This document shows positions 22,240 through 28,832 of a stretch of DNA of 28,832 nucleotides, one piece after another. Position numbers and translations under genes: made by a program. The notes beneath the pieces were generated by a model, which had not been told where the DNA came from, did no database searches, and was given only the letters and a program-made list of their open reading frames with translations. Position 1 is the first letter of the stretch, and each line of letters begins with the position of its first letter. The stretch is from DATFYM01 sp035315065 (GTDB taxonomy: Bacteria; Acidobacteriota; Terriglobia; UBA7540), in contig DATFYM010000013.1 in NCBI GenBank assembly GCA_035315065.1, positions 1 through 28,832 on the forward strand, given 5' to 3'.

Positions 22240-22792
22240 ATGCCCCTCTATGGACGCCATTTTGAGCCCGGCCAAGTGCAGTTTATCACCACCCGTACTT
22301 ACCGCCGCCTTAAGCTTTTTGACCGCTTCCACTCCACTACCCTTTGGTCGAGGTTTGGTAGGAGGTCCGGCAGGAAACGGGTTTCCTCCTGATCGGCTGG
22401 GTCCTCATGCCGGAGCACCTCCATTTGCTGATCAAGCCCGAGCCCGCCGAGGGTACCAGCCGCTTCATGCAGGAGCTGAAGAAGCGAACCGCCCAGCGAA
22501 TCATCTCCGCTCTCGATGACGAACCGGAGCATCCCTGGTGTCGGAGAATGCGGACCGGCTTGCGGCTGCCGCCCACTGTTCACAGCGACTGCCGCTATCG
22601 CGTTTGGCAGCGCCGCTTCTATCCCTCTAATGTCTACAGTGAAAAGAAGCGCCTCGGGAAGCTCAACTACATGCACAACAATCCTGTCAAGCGGGGGCTG
22701 GTGAGTTCGCCCGAGCAGTGGCGGTGGTCGAGTTTCAGGTTCCTACTACCCTTGATGACTCGTCCCTCTTGAGCATGGACCGGCTTGTTTGA
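22240..22792 (+). pseudogene. Degenerate REP-associated tyrosine transposase (Y1/RAYT family)
   Basis: The original start is visible at 22240 (MPLYGRHFEPGQVQFITTRT), the N-terminus of a Y1 transposase. The frame then shifts near 22345-22380, where the continuation EVRQETGFLLIGWVLMPEHL lies in a different frame with a TAG ahead of it. The core HLHLLIKPE, including the HxH metal-binding motif, and the later YSEKKRLGKLNYMHNNPVKR follow intact to about 22740. Near 22745 a second shift moves the native end (SLLSMDRLV, stop at 22790-22792) into another frame. RAYTs mobilise REP palindromes. With at least two frameshifts and one stop, this copy cannot make a full protein. Confidence 0.88.
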
Positions 22793-22807
22793 TTCCTGCC
22801 TGTCTAC

Positions 22808-22828
22808 GAATCGCAGAGCTAGCGCTCT
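22808..22828 (-). repeat. REP-like palindrome, right side of the transposase
   Basis: Read on the minus strand this is AGAGCGCTAGCTCTGCGATTC, the same motif as 22182-22201 with one inserted C. It sits 15 bases past the transposase's native stop and a few bases from where hsdS similarity ends, so it marks the right border of the RAYT module. Confidence 0.7.
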
Positions 22829-22835
22829 GCGCTCT

Positions 22836-23105
22836 CTTTCCGACCAATTCGACACTGTTGGTATTGTTGAAAAGCACGTCGCCTGGGCTCAACTGGTATT
22901 CGTTGACAACGGACTCTTGGGCAGGCACGCGGATAAATTCCTTCCAAACTGTATTCCCCCGCGTATCCACGTTATTCATGCGGAGTTGCGCTACGCCTTT
23001 GGGGTCACGCGCTCCACACGCGAAACCAGGTTGGGCTTCGACAATTACCTCCCCCAGCCGCGCCCAGCGCCACCCTTCGGGTAATGGTCGTTTAGCCTGT
23101 TCCAT
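22836..23105 (-). pseudogene. hsdS: HsdS fragment (type I restriction specificity subunit, N-terminal 90 residues)
   Basis: The frame starts at ATG 23105 and reads LPEGWRWARLGEV, the conserved opening of an HsdS target-recognition domain. It continues with LRMNNVDTRGN and LSPGDVLFNNTNSVELVGK. Similarity stops at about 22836, a few bases from a REP palindrome; the open frame runs on to 22746, but only through REP and transposase sequence. Full HsdS proteins are about 400 residues with two recognition domains, so this is a severed piece that cannot direct methylation or cleavage. No hsdM is present. The fragment lies on the same strand as hsdR, separated by toxin-antitoxin genes. Confidence 0.85.
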
Positions 23106-23211
23106 TTGATTGCTTGCGGTTCCTCAAAACGGGTTGAACAATTCAGGTCGGGTCGATACTTGCGCCGCTTGCGGGAAGGGAGAGCCGACCTTGGCCGGTG
23201 AGCGGACGCTG

Positions 23212-23445
23212 TTACTCGTAGAAGTCGCTGCGATGGGCGATCTTGAGGACGATAACTTCACTCGCGCTATCATCCACCTGGTAACCCACGCGCCAATCTC
23301 CCACGCGGATTCGCCAGACTCCTTCCTCGCTTTTTATTTTCAAACATCCGGGAGGACGGGGATCAGAGGCGAGCGCCAGGATGGCGGAAACGATCCGATT
23401 CTTGACTGGGCGGTCGAGGCGCTTAAGGTCGCGCTCAGCGCTCAC
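23212..23445 (-). CDS. RelE/ParE-family toxin
   Basis: The 77-residue protein begins SAERDLKRLDRPVKNRIVSA and has the RelE-fold core strands (KIKSEEGVWRIRVGDWRVGYQV and EVIVLKIAHRSDFYE). R and Y residues in the WRIR-WRVGYQ segment and the terminal HRSDFY agree with mRNA interferases of this family. It begins with GTG 12 bases after the antitoxin stop. In most relatives five to ten residues forming the first beta strand precede SAERDL. Here the upstream codon run in frame is closed by the antitoxin's TAA, so the toxin may be slightly shortened at its N-terminus and its activity is uncertain. Confidence 0.8.
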   Translation of the reverse strand: MSAERDLKRLDRPVKNRIVSAILALASDPRPPGCLKIKSEEGVWRIRVGDWRVGYQVDDSASEVIVLKIAHRSDFYE

Positions 23446-23457
23446 GCAATGCTGACC

Positions 23458-23652
23458 TTAAACATCAATCTCGTCCGTGGCGCGTAATTCCTTCACCACG
23501 TCTTCAAACGGCCGCCGTGGCTCGGCCTTGCTCTCGCGTGCGGCACGGCCAATCTGCAGGTCTTCCATCATTGCCTCGTATTCTTCGATGGGGAGGATCA
23601 CGGCGTTCCTGTGCCCTTCTGCATCGGTAACGAATTGAACGTCTTTCTGCAT
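23458..23652 (-). CDS. Small antitoxin partner of the RelE-type toxin (Phd/YefM-like)
   Basis: From the chosen start (MQKDVQFVTDAEGHRNAVILPIEEYEAMMEDLQ) the product is 64 residues. It contains the DAEGxRxAVILPIEEYE pattern of Phd/YefM-type and related small antitoxins, which pair with RelE/ParE toxins, and an acidic disordered C-terminus that would wrap the toxin. The antitoxin precedes the toxin by 12 bases in the usual order. An in-frame ATG at 23718 would add 22 residues and overlap the MNT gene; I prefer 23652 because the family pattern starts there and GAGGCG lies upstream. Confidence 0.75.
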   Translation of the reverse strand: MQKDVQFVTDAEGHRNAVILPIEEYEAMMEDLQIGRAARESKAEPRRPFEDVVKELRATDEIDV

Positions 23653-23701
23653 CGCTTCGCGCCTCGCACCCATTCTACCACGAGCGTTGTCCACCCACTC
23701 C

Positions 23702-24019
23702 TTAACCGTGCCGTTCATAGAGCACCTTGCCGCGATCCAAAGCTTCGCGAATCAGCGGGTCGCCCTCGGCATAGCGGCGCGCGGTATCGTCCGGGCGGCG
23801 GGCCAGGAGATCGATCGGGAACGGCGGGTCAACGCGGTTCAGGATTTCGAGTGACTTCCAAAAGCCGCGCCCTTCGAAAGGCAGCACAACCAGCAGGTCA
23901 ACATCCGAGTCTGGCCCGGCGTTCCCATAGGCGTGAGAGCCAAATAGGATCACCTGCTGGGGGTGAAACTCTTTGACGATTTTCTCACTCAATCGGGCGA
24001 TGTCCTCAAACTTGACCAT
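23702..24019 (-). CDS. Orphan MNT-type nucleotidyltransferase
   Basis: The 105-residue protein has the GSx10DxD motif (GSHAYGNAGPDSDVDLLV) and a later PIDLLARRPDD segment with an Asp in the position of the third metal ligand. It is a minimal nucleotidyltransferase like those of MNT-HEPN antitoxin modules. The start at 24019 (MVKFEDIARLSEKI) is preferred to 24043, which overlaps the hsdR stop codon region. No HEPN gene is beside it: the next gene downstream is the Phd/RelE-type pair. It may be a solitary antitoxin, a relic of a lost pair, or one whose HEPN partner lies elsewhere. Confidence 0.85.
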   Translation of the reverse strand: MVKFEDIARLSEKIVKEFHPQQVILFGSHAYGNAGPDSDVDLLVVLPFEGRGFWKSLEILNRVDPPFPIDLLARRPDDTARRYAEGDPLIREALDRGKVLYERHG

Positions 24020-24042
24020 AGCCGTTCGCCGTCGCGTTCTCA

Positions 24043-26439
24043 TTATGCCGCAAATATCCGTTCTTTGGTTTGACGCAATACATCGGCGGGGTTGCCGATC
24101 ACTCGCAACGCGGGCAAGCCCCCAGCCTTCTGAACGTCGGACATCTCAAAAACATGCGGGCTTTCCAGCGCATCGGTCCCGCCGCGGGCGAACTGGCCGG
24201 CCAGCTTTCGGAGTGTTTCAGAGGTCTTCGGGGGGAGACTCCTCAGCCAGTCCGCGTGCTTGTAGCCGAACGCCTCCGCCCGCTCGGGACAAGTGCGAGG
24301 GTTCAGGCCATAGCCGATCTCTCCCAGCACATCGTAGAGGTCATAGTCCGTCATATCCTCAAGCGCACGCACCAGAAAAGCCGATCTGCCGCCGTCCGGA
24401 AGTTGCCCCAGCATTTCGCGCCGGTCCAGCGGCGTGATCCATCGGGCACGGAACTGTTCCAGCGTTGGGGCTTCTTCCGCCAGCTTGGCGGCCAGCCTTT
24501 CCTTGTACTCCTCCACAGTCACGGGCATCGCCCGGCCGTCAACGTTGGTCACGATGTAGCGCCCGGCACCCGTCACGTGGACATCGAACCCTTCCACCAG
24601 AATCTGGCGCTCGGGCGTTACGGGCGGTTCCGCCTCCTCCCTGGGCTCGCGTTTCACCACGGCGCGCGATATGAAATCCTCGCCAAACAGGCGCGTGGCG
24701 TCCGTATAATCATAAACCCGAAACATGAGCTTGCCGCTGGGCGGGTCAAGCCGCGTGCCGCGCCCCACCATCTGGTAAAAGGCAATGGCCGAGCGGACGT
24801 ACTTGAAGAAGACGATGTTGCGCACCACGGGAACGTCAACGCCGGTGGTGAGCAAGTCCACCGTGGTGGCGATGAAGTGGTGGCGCGAGCCCCCACGCAG
24901 ATCGGCGATGTAATCGGCGCCGCTCACCGAGGCCGTACACTTGAAGGCATAGAAATCGAGCCGTGGCCTGCCGTTCCTGGCGCACCAATCAGCGTAGAGA
25001 TTGTTGAGGGCGGCGGCCACGTCGTCCGCGTGACGGTCGCGGGCGCAGAAAATGATGGTTTTCTGTTCCGGCCCGCCGGTCTCCAAAAGGCGCTGGAAGA
25101 GATGCTGCGTCATGGCCGCGACTCGATCCGGCATCAACAGGCGGTCGTCAAGCGCCGGCGCCGCGTAATGCTTGCGCGCCTCGGAGAGGGAGAGTTCTTC
25201 GCCGGTATCGGCATCCACCAGGAGCTTGCCGGTGAGATCGGCCTGGGCCACGCCGCTCACCCGTTCGTTCACCTGCTTGTTGTCGTGAAAGAGATCGAAC
25301 TTGTCGATTTGACAGGCGGCGAGATACCCGTCTTCGACGCCCTGGCTCATGTCGTACTCGTAGACGGGCTAGCCGAAGTGCCGGAGATTGTCGGCGGTGA
25401 CGGCTCTATCAGCCTCGGCTTCCTTGCTGCTTTCCGTGATCTTGAGCTGGCGGGGGGTCGCGGTCAAGCCGATCTGCACGGCGTCGGGGTTTCGCCGCAA
25501 CACCTCGGACCACTTCCCCCACGCGGATCGGTGGCATTCATCAATCACGATGTGGCTGAAATGGTTTTCCGGGTAGTAGGTGGTAAGAAAGTTGGCCGTG
25601 CCTTCCTCCGTATCCACGTCGAGCGTCTGATAGGTGCCCACGTGAATTCGGGCATTGCGGGCGTGATTGCGGCCGTCCGGGTCGCGGCGAACCTCAGCGG
25701 CGTCGGCGCCGAACACGTTTTGCAGCGCGCCGATAGCCTGCGTGCGAAGCTCGTCGCGGTCGCAAACGAATAGGGCTCGCTTGAGCTGGCCCGCGTCGCC
25801 AATGCGCTTGAGAAGCTGTACGGCAATAAACGTTTTGCCCGAGCCGGTGGCGAGCGATAGCAAGGCGCGCTTGGGCTGGCCGGTCTTGTCGGACCGGGCG
25901 ACTTTCTCAAGGGTGGCGCGAATGGCCGCGTCCTGGTAATAGCGCCGGGTGGCCTCGCCTCCGGGGTAGCGCGCCAGCAGCGGCCGGGCAGCAGCATCCT
26001 CCAAGCTGAAGCCCACATGTTGCTCGTAGCGGGCGCGCAGGTCGGCAGGCGTGGGAAACTCGCTGAGTGGGCGGGGAGCGGTGGTTAAGCCGGTTCTGCG
26101 GTCGTATCCGACAAACAGGTGGCCGTTGGTGGCGAAGACGAACGGCACATTAAGACGCTTCGAAGCCGCGTACAACTTGGCCTGTTCCAGGCCGTGATTG
26201 GGCGGGAGGTCCTCGGACTTGGCCTCGATGAGCGCCACGGCAACGGCCTGGGCCTCGGGGTTCACCTTGACGCGGAGCGTGTAATCGACGCGGCCCTTGG
26301 CCTGCTTCCTGGGCTTGCCGTCGATGATCTGGATGGCTCCGGCGGTCTCCTCGCGGCAGATGAGGTCCTCCGTCCAGCCACGGACGTGAATGGCAGGGTC
26401 AATCAGCTTGGCGCGAGTGTCGGATTCGCTAAGCCCCAA
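24043..26439 (-). pseudogene. hsdR: Type I restriction R subunit (HsdR, EcoEI-type) split by one amber codon
   Basis: The N-terminal part carries the nuclease motif (IEAKSEDLPP, with an upstream Asp in RVDYTLRV), Walker A (ATGSGKTF), DECH (VIDECHRSAW) and LTATPRQLK. The second part, after a TAG at 25369-25371, carries TTVDLLTTGVDVP, QMVGRGTRLDP (motif VI) and an EcoEI-type C-terminus. The two parts are in the same frame, joined by HFG-stop-PVYEYDMSQGVEDG, where relatives have Glu (GAG). So a single base change at codon 357 of about 798 has closed an otherwise intact 2.4-kb gene. The start is taken as TTG 26439 (preceded by GTGAGGGG); upstream in-frame ATGs at 26508 and 26622 add non-conserved residues. 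HsdR moves and cuts DNA in complex with HsdM and HsdS; here hsdM is absent and hsdS is a fragment. Confidence 0.9.
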
Positions 26440-27007
26440 AGATCCCCTCACTTCCTCGGCGCTCAACTCCTGGCTGTATCTTACACCCGTTGTACCCGAA
26501 CAGCGCATTCGTCTGGTGCGCTCAGCTCTTGAACTAAGGCAGTGCAGACGCCGCTCCTGCAGTCCGTCGCTTTTTCCTTCAGATTCTCGCGGCTTCGCGG
26601 GCGGCCAACCCCGCGCAATCAATCACGGACCCTCTTCCCGTCTCAACAAGTCTATCACCCTTACTTCGCCGCTTGGCTAGCTGAGTTGCCGACTCAGGAT
26701 AAAGCGATTATTTTCGGGAGCCGGTGCCGATTTTTCTTGACAGCGGAGTTAGTATCATATAGAGTAGCAAGAGTGGGGCGCTTTAGCTGTCGAAGCGCGA
26801 ATCCGGGGCCGGAACCAAGATAAGGTCCGAGTGCAGGGCTCAAGGAGGCTGGGCCGACGATTGAGGATTCGAGAATGAAGATTCAAGCTCTGGCGAATGT
26901 TCCAAACGGGATGAAACGGCCTTCCACAGCACGGATTCTGGGGAAAAATGAAAAAATGGGTCAATCAAACCTGACAAGTCTATTAAAATCATAAGCATGA
27001 CCCTTAG
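26440..27007. other. Intergenic region upstream of hsdR
   Basis: No convincing gene lies here. The sequence becomes notably AT-rich compared with the coding regions to the left. A TTGACA hexamer at 26738-26743, 17 bases before TAGAGT at 26761-26766, could be a plus-strand sigma-70-type promoter, but no gene follows it. The 26640-26800 part has no other features I can name. Confidence 0.5.
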
Positions 27008-27132
27008 AACAAACCTAGAACAGACCTAGTAAGCCCTTTAGAATCGAAGCGTCACAGAAAACAAACCTAGAACAAACCTAGTAAGTGCTTAAGAACGGAA
27101 GTCGCCAAAAACAAACCTAGAACAAACCTGGG
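27008..27132. repeat. Three-copy direct repeat with AACAAACCTAG core
   Basis: AACAAACCTAGAACA(G/A)ACCTAGTAAG begins at 27008 and 27060, and a shortened copy (AACAAACCTAGAACAAACCTGG) at 27110. Spacings are 52 and 50 bases. The intervening parts also match loosely (GAATCGAAGCGTCACAGAAA and GAACGGAAGTCGCCAAAA). The copies could bind a protein several times, but no candidate binding gene is nearby. Confidence 0.75.
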
Positions 27133-27475
27133 CCGGGGTAAGGGAATAGGCAACAGCAAGCGTAGCGCGGATCCGTTCCTCAATGTGCGCGTTTTTCGAC
27201 CGCTATTCCGCGAACGCGAACCCCTCCGCTAGAGCTCTCAGAACCCCCAAATGAAGGTTGCCAATGATTCCCGAAGCCCGTACGGATGGAACTCCAGCGT
27301 CGGGAGGCTACGGTCGCCAACCGCCTGCCGTTAGGATTGGCGGTCGCTGATTGACGATAGAACCAAAAGGCAAGTGCGAAGTCGGTCGTCGGTTACCGGT
27401 AGTTTATGTCTTTGCTTGAGTCACCCAGACCGGTGAGAATCGCCGCCAACCGGGGTAGCCAAGCCAGGGCGGCGC

Positions 27476-28243
27476 GTGACCGTAAACTGCGAGGCCAGTC
27501 TATTGATTCGACGATGGTTGTTAGCCAAGTGGCTCAGCCGAGCGAGCCACGGCATGCTGAATCAAAAGGACTTACTAACCACGTCTTCAGCGAGCGTTGA
27601 ACCACCTTTGCGGGTCTTGCCGGGCCGCCGAAATGCGGCCACGCCGAATCTATTGATTCAAAAAGGGTTGTTATCCAGATGGCGATGGAGAGGGGGAGAG
27701 CGCTTGCTCAATCTAAAGGACGTGCTAGCCGTGCTTCTGCCGACCATTAAGCGCGTATTCGAAAGCGGCCCCATTTTGAAGCCTCTCTTCTTGTGCAAAA
27801 TCGTACCAAATTCCGCCATTTTTTGCCAAAACGCGGGAGAATATGGCATAAAATCGTTTTTCACGACCGATTTTCAATACAACGGGCCAGGCCCTGCGGC
27901 TCGGGAGCCATCCCAACGAGCGCCGAACACAAGCCGCCCGGCGAGCCGAAAGCACCACAAGTGCCTGCCATACCTTGCCGGTGGCACTCACAGGATTTCA
28001 CGAGCAGGTCGCTGGTTGGTTACCGATATGGTTAAACTGAGAAAATTAACCTTGGGATTTAATTGCCATTTCCCCCCACCCATCCCCCACCTTGGTAGGG
28101 AGCGAGTGTTGCAAACAAAGTGGTTATTTGAAATGGTGTCCGTTTTCGGGCGTTTTGAGGGCTACAAAATCGTACCAAATTTTACCATTTTTTACCAAAA
28201 ACGTGCAAAAACGGACGCGAACAGGCATGTTAAGGGCAGTTAA
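27476..28243 (+). CDS. Doubtful 255-codon frame containing a repeated LLIQKGLLSRW-type motif
   Basis: A long open frame runs from GTG 27476. Within it, four copies of a Leu-rich nonamer pattern occur in the same frame: LLIRRWLLA, MLNQKDLLT, LLIQKGLLS and LLNLKDVLA. The first and third, and the second and fourth, are 150 bases apart. Leucines are kept by different codons, which hints at coding. Against this, there is no Shine-Dalgarno, no family, and the second half reads like random sequence with runs of Lys and Pro and passes through the two non-coding-looking repeats. I think this is more likely a non-coding repeat than a gene. Confidence 0.25.
   Translation: MTVNCEASLLIRRWLLAKWLSRASHGMLNQKDLLTTSSASVEPPLRVLPGRRNAATPNLLIQKGLLSRWRWRGGERLLNLKDVLAVLLPTIKRVFESGPILKPLFLCKIVPNSAIFCQNAGEYGIKSFFTTDFQYNGPGPAAREPSQRAPNTSRPASRKHHKCLPYLAGGTHRISRAGRWLVTDMVKLRKLTLGFNCHFPPPIPHLGRERVLQTKWLFEMVSVFGRFEGYKIVPNFTIFYQKRAKTDANRHVKGS
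27500..27730. repeat. Four imperfect copies of a 27-bp motif in two pairs
   Basis: Copies start at 27500, 27554, 27650 and 27704. The pattern is (C/A)TATTGATTCAAAAAGGGTT followed by GTTATCC, with substitutions. The two pairs have identical internal spacing (54 bases) and are 150 bases apart, so this is probably an old duplication of a 150-bp unit. Confidence 0.7.
28166..28203. repeat. Copy of the AAAATCGTACCAAATT motif also present at 27797-27833
   Basis: Both copies read AAAATCGTACCAAATT, then a two-base variable step (CC or TT), then (G/A)CCATTTTTT and (G/A)CCAAAA. They are 369 bases apart in the same orientation, in a region without a gene. The T-runs and ACCAAA words are unlike the GC-rich chromosome, suggesting a transferred or mobile segment. 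Confidence 0.65.
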
Positions 28244-28731
28244 CAGGGGTTTTTCGGGGCTGATTTTATTAAAACGTGTCAAGTCCCGCGGCTCGTGTCA
28301 AGTCGCTACAGGGTCGCCACTGCGCCTTCAGAAGAAGACGAAAGAAACTGCGGAGGGCTTGTGAGTTGCCCCCGTCAAGCGAAAAGTGGTATGGTGCGGC
28401 TCGCCTTACCGCTGGAGTTTATGCGACGGCGCGGACCCAAGGTCCGCGCTGAGTACGGCGAGAACGGCTCGGCGGCAGTTCCAGAAGGGCAGTCGCCGGC
28501 ACGGAGGGTAGCGGAAGCTGATGGCTGATAGCTGATAACTGAAGGCTTTTCAAAAACGAAGCCACCGATTTGCTTGATAACAAAGGATCGGCCCTTGGGA
28601 GAATCGGGAACGAAGCCACCGTTTGGGGCGAAAGGCGGTTGCCCGTGGAGAAGATAGAGTTGAGCGTCGAAGGGGCTGTCGGTATAACAGTTCCCAAGAA
28701 TCGCGATTGAAGGAAGGCAGAAAAAGCAGAA

Positions 28732-28793
28732 CACCTTGTTGGCCGAAGTGTTATAAGGAGTTTGGGATTCCGAAACACGACACCAACAAGGTG
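28732..28793. repeat. 11-bp inverted repeat just upstream of the last gene
   Basis: CACCTTGTTGG (28732-28742) and CCAACAAGGTG (28783-28793) are perfect inverted arms around a 40-base loop. They end seven bases before the ATG at 28801, so the right arm includes the AAGGTG Shine-Dalgarno. The pair may be a regulatory hairpin that hides the ribosome binding site, or the end of an insertion sequence. Confidence 0.6.
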
Positions 28794-28800
28794 AACTGCC

Positions 28801-28832
28801 ATGAACAAAGTACAACAAACTTTATTGCCGAT
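28801..28832 (+). CDS. Start of an unrecognised gene, cut by the window end
   Basis: ATG at 28801 is preceded by AAGGTGA at a normal spacing and opens a frame reading MNKVQQTLLP to the window edge. The ten visible codons are too few to assign a family. The inverted repeat directly upstream is compatible with the left side of an insertion sequence, which would make this the start of a transposase, but nothing visible proves it. Confidence 0.5.
   Translation, partial: MNKVQQTLLP

Larger units (their letters stand above)
27133..28800. other. Gene-poor region with several repeat families
   Basis: No recognised gene lies in these 1.7 kb. It holds four imperfect copies of a 27-bp motif (27500-27730), two copies of an AAAATCGTACCAAATT-type motif (27797-27833 and 28166-28203), a GCTGATGGCTGATAGCTGAT run near 28518-28542, and an inverted repeat next to the last gene. 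A minus-strand frame at 28550-28700 contains a segment reading FAPNGGFVPDSPKGRSF that might be real protein, but it has no recognisable start or family. Confidence 0.5.

Noticed and set aside
21899..22519. Plus-strand frame of 206 codons
   Set aside because: It crosses the putative intron relic and enters the transposase in the wrong frame. The transposase's own start is at 22240.
24070..25773. A long plus-strand open frame (567 codons) opposite hsdR
   Set aside because: It is antisense to HsdR motifs, which are convincing, and its own product has no recognisable domain; such shadows are common in GC-rich DNA.
26738..26766. Sigma-70-like promoter TTGACA-N17-TAGAGT
   Set aside because: The -10 box is weak and no gene follows on that strand for more than 600 bases, so it is noted only within the intergenic entry.
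28375..28818. Minus-strand frame of 147 codons at the window end
   Set aside because: It starts inside the last gene and passes through a GCTGAT-type repeat. A short central part looks protein-like, but no family or start supports it.

Overview
The window is GC-rich bacterial DNA. Gene content and habits (multiheme c-type cytochromes beside a Rieske/cytochrome b pair, a PPi-type phosphofructokinase, TrpB2, and many dispersed palindromic repeats) suggest an environmental, Acidobacteriota-like chromosome. That assignment is inference: the window has no rRNA or other marker gene.

Layout. (1) 1-2317: the 3' end of an unrecognised gene, a repeat-rich gap, and a patatin-like lipase. (2) 2318-8241, minus strand: a respiratory cluster, transcribed as a pentaheme cytochrome c, Rieske protein, cytochrome b, a membrane-anchored nonaheme cytochrome c and a coiled-coil membrane protein. 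Dispersed palindromes or MITE-like elements interrupt it. A perfect CRP/FNR-type palindrome (8336-8351) lies in the divergent gap before trpB2. (3) 8475-10791: trpB2 with an overlapping small gene, and a conserved-looking unknown. (4) 10995-18289: an addB-addA pair for double-strand-break repair, in which three different repeat families sit in frame inside the coding sequences. (5) 18371-20093: a small two-helix membrane protein and a convergent PPi-dependent phosphofructokinase. (6) 20305-26439: a graveyard of toxin-antitoxin and restriction genes on the minus strand. It holds HigA with a beheaded HigB, an MNT-HEPN pair whose HEPN gene is split by a 159-bp foldback element with a 7-bp target duplication, a probable group II intron remnant, a decayed REP-associated transposase flanked by its own REP palindromes, a hsdS fragment cut at that REP boundary, a Phd/RelE-type pair, an orphan MNT, and hsdR with one in-frame amber codon. 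(7) 26440-28832: over 2 kb with no convincing gene but several repeat families, ending at the first codons of another gene.

The main theme is the activity of small non-autonomous palindromic or foldback elements. They have broken a toxin gene in one place and been absorbed in frame by repair genes in others. The best-resolved case is the HEPN insertion, because removing the element plus one target-site copy restores a 134-residue HEPN protein exactly. I found no CRISPR array, tRNA or rRNA.
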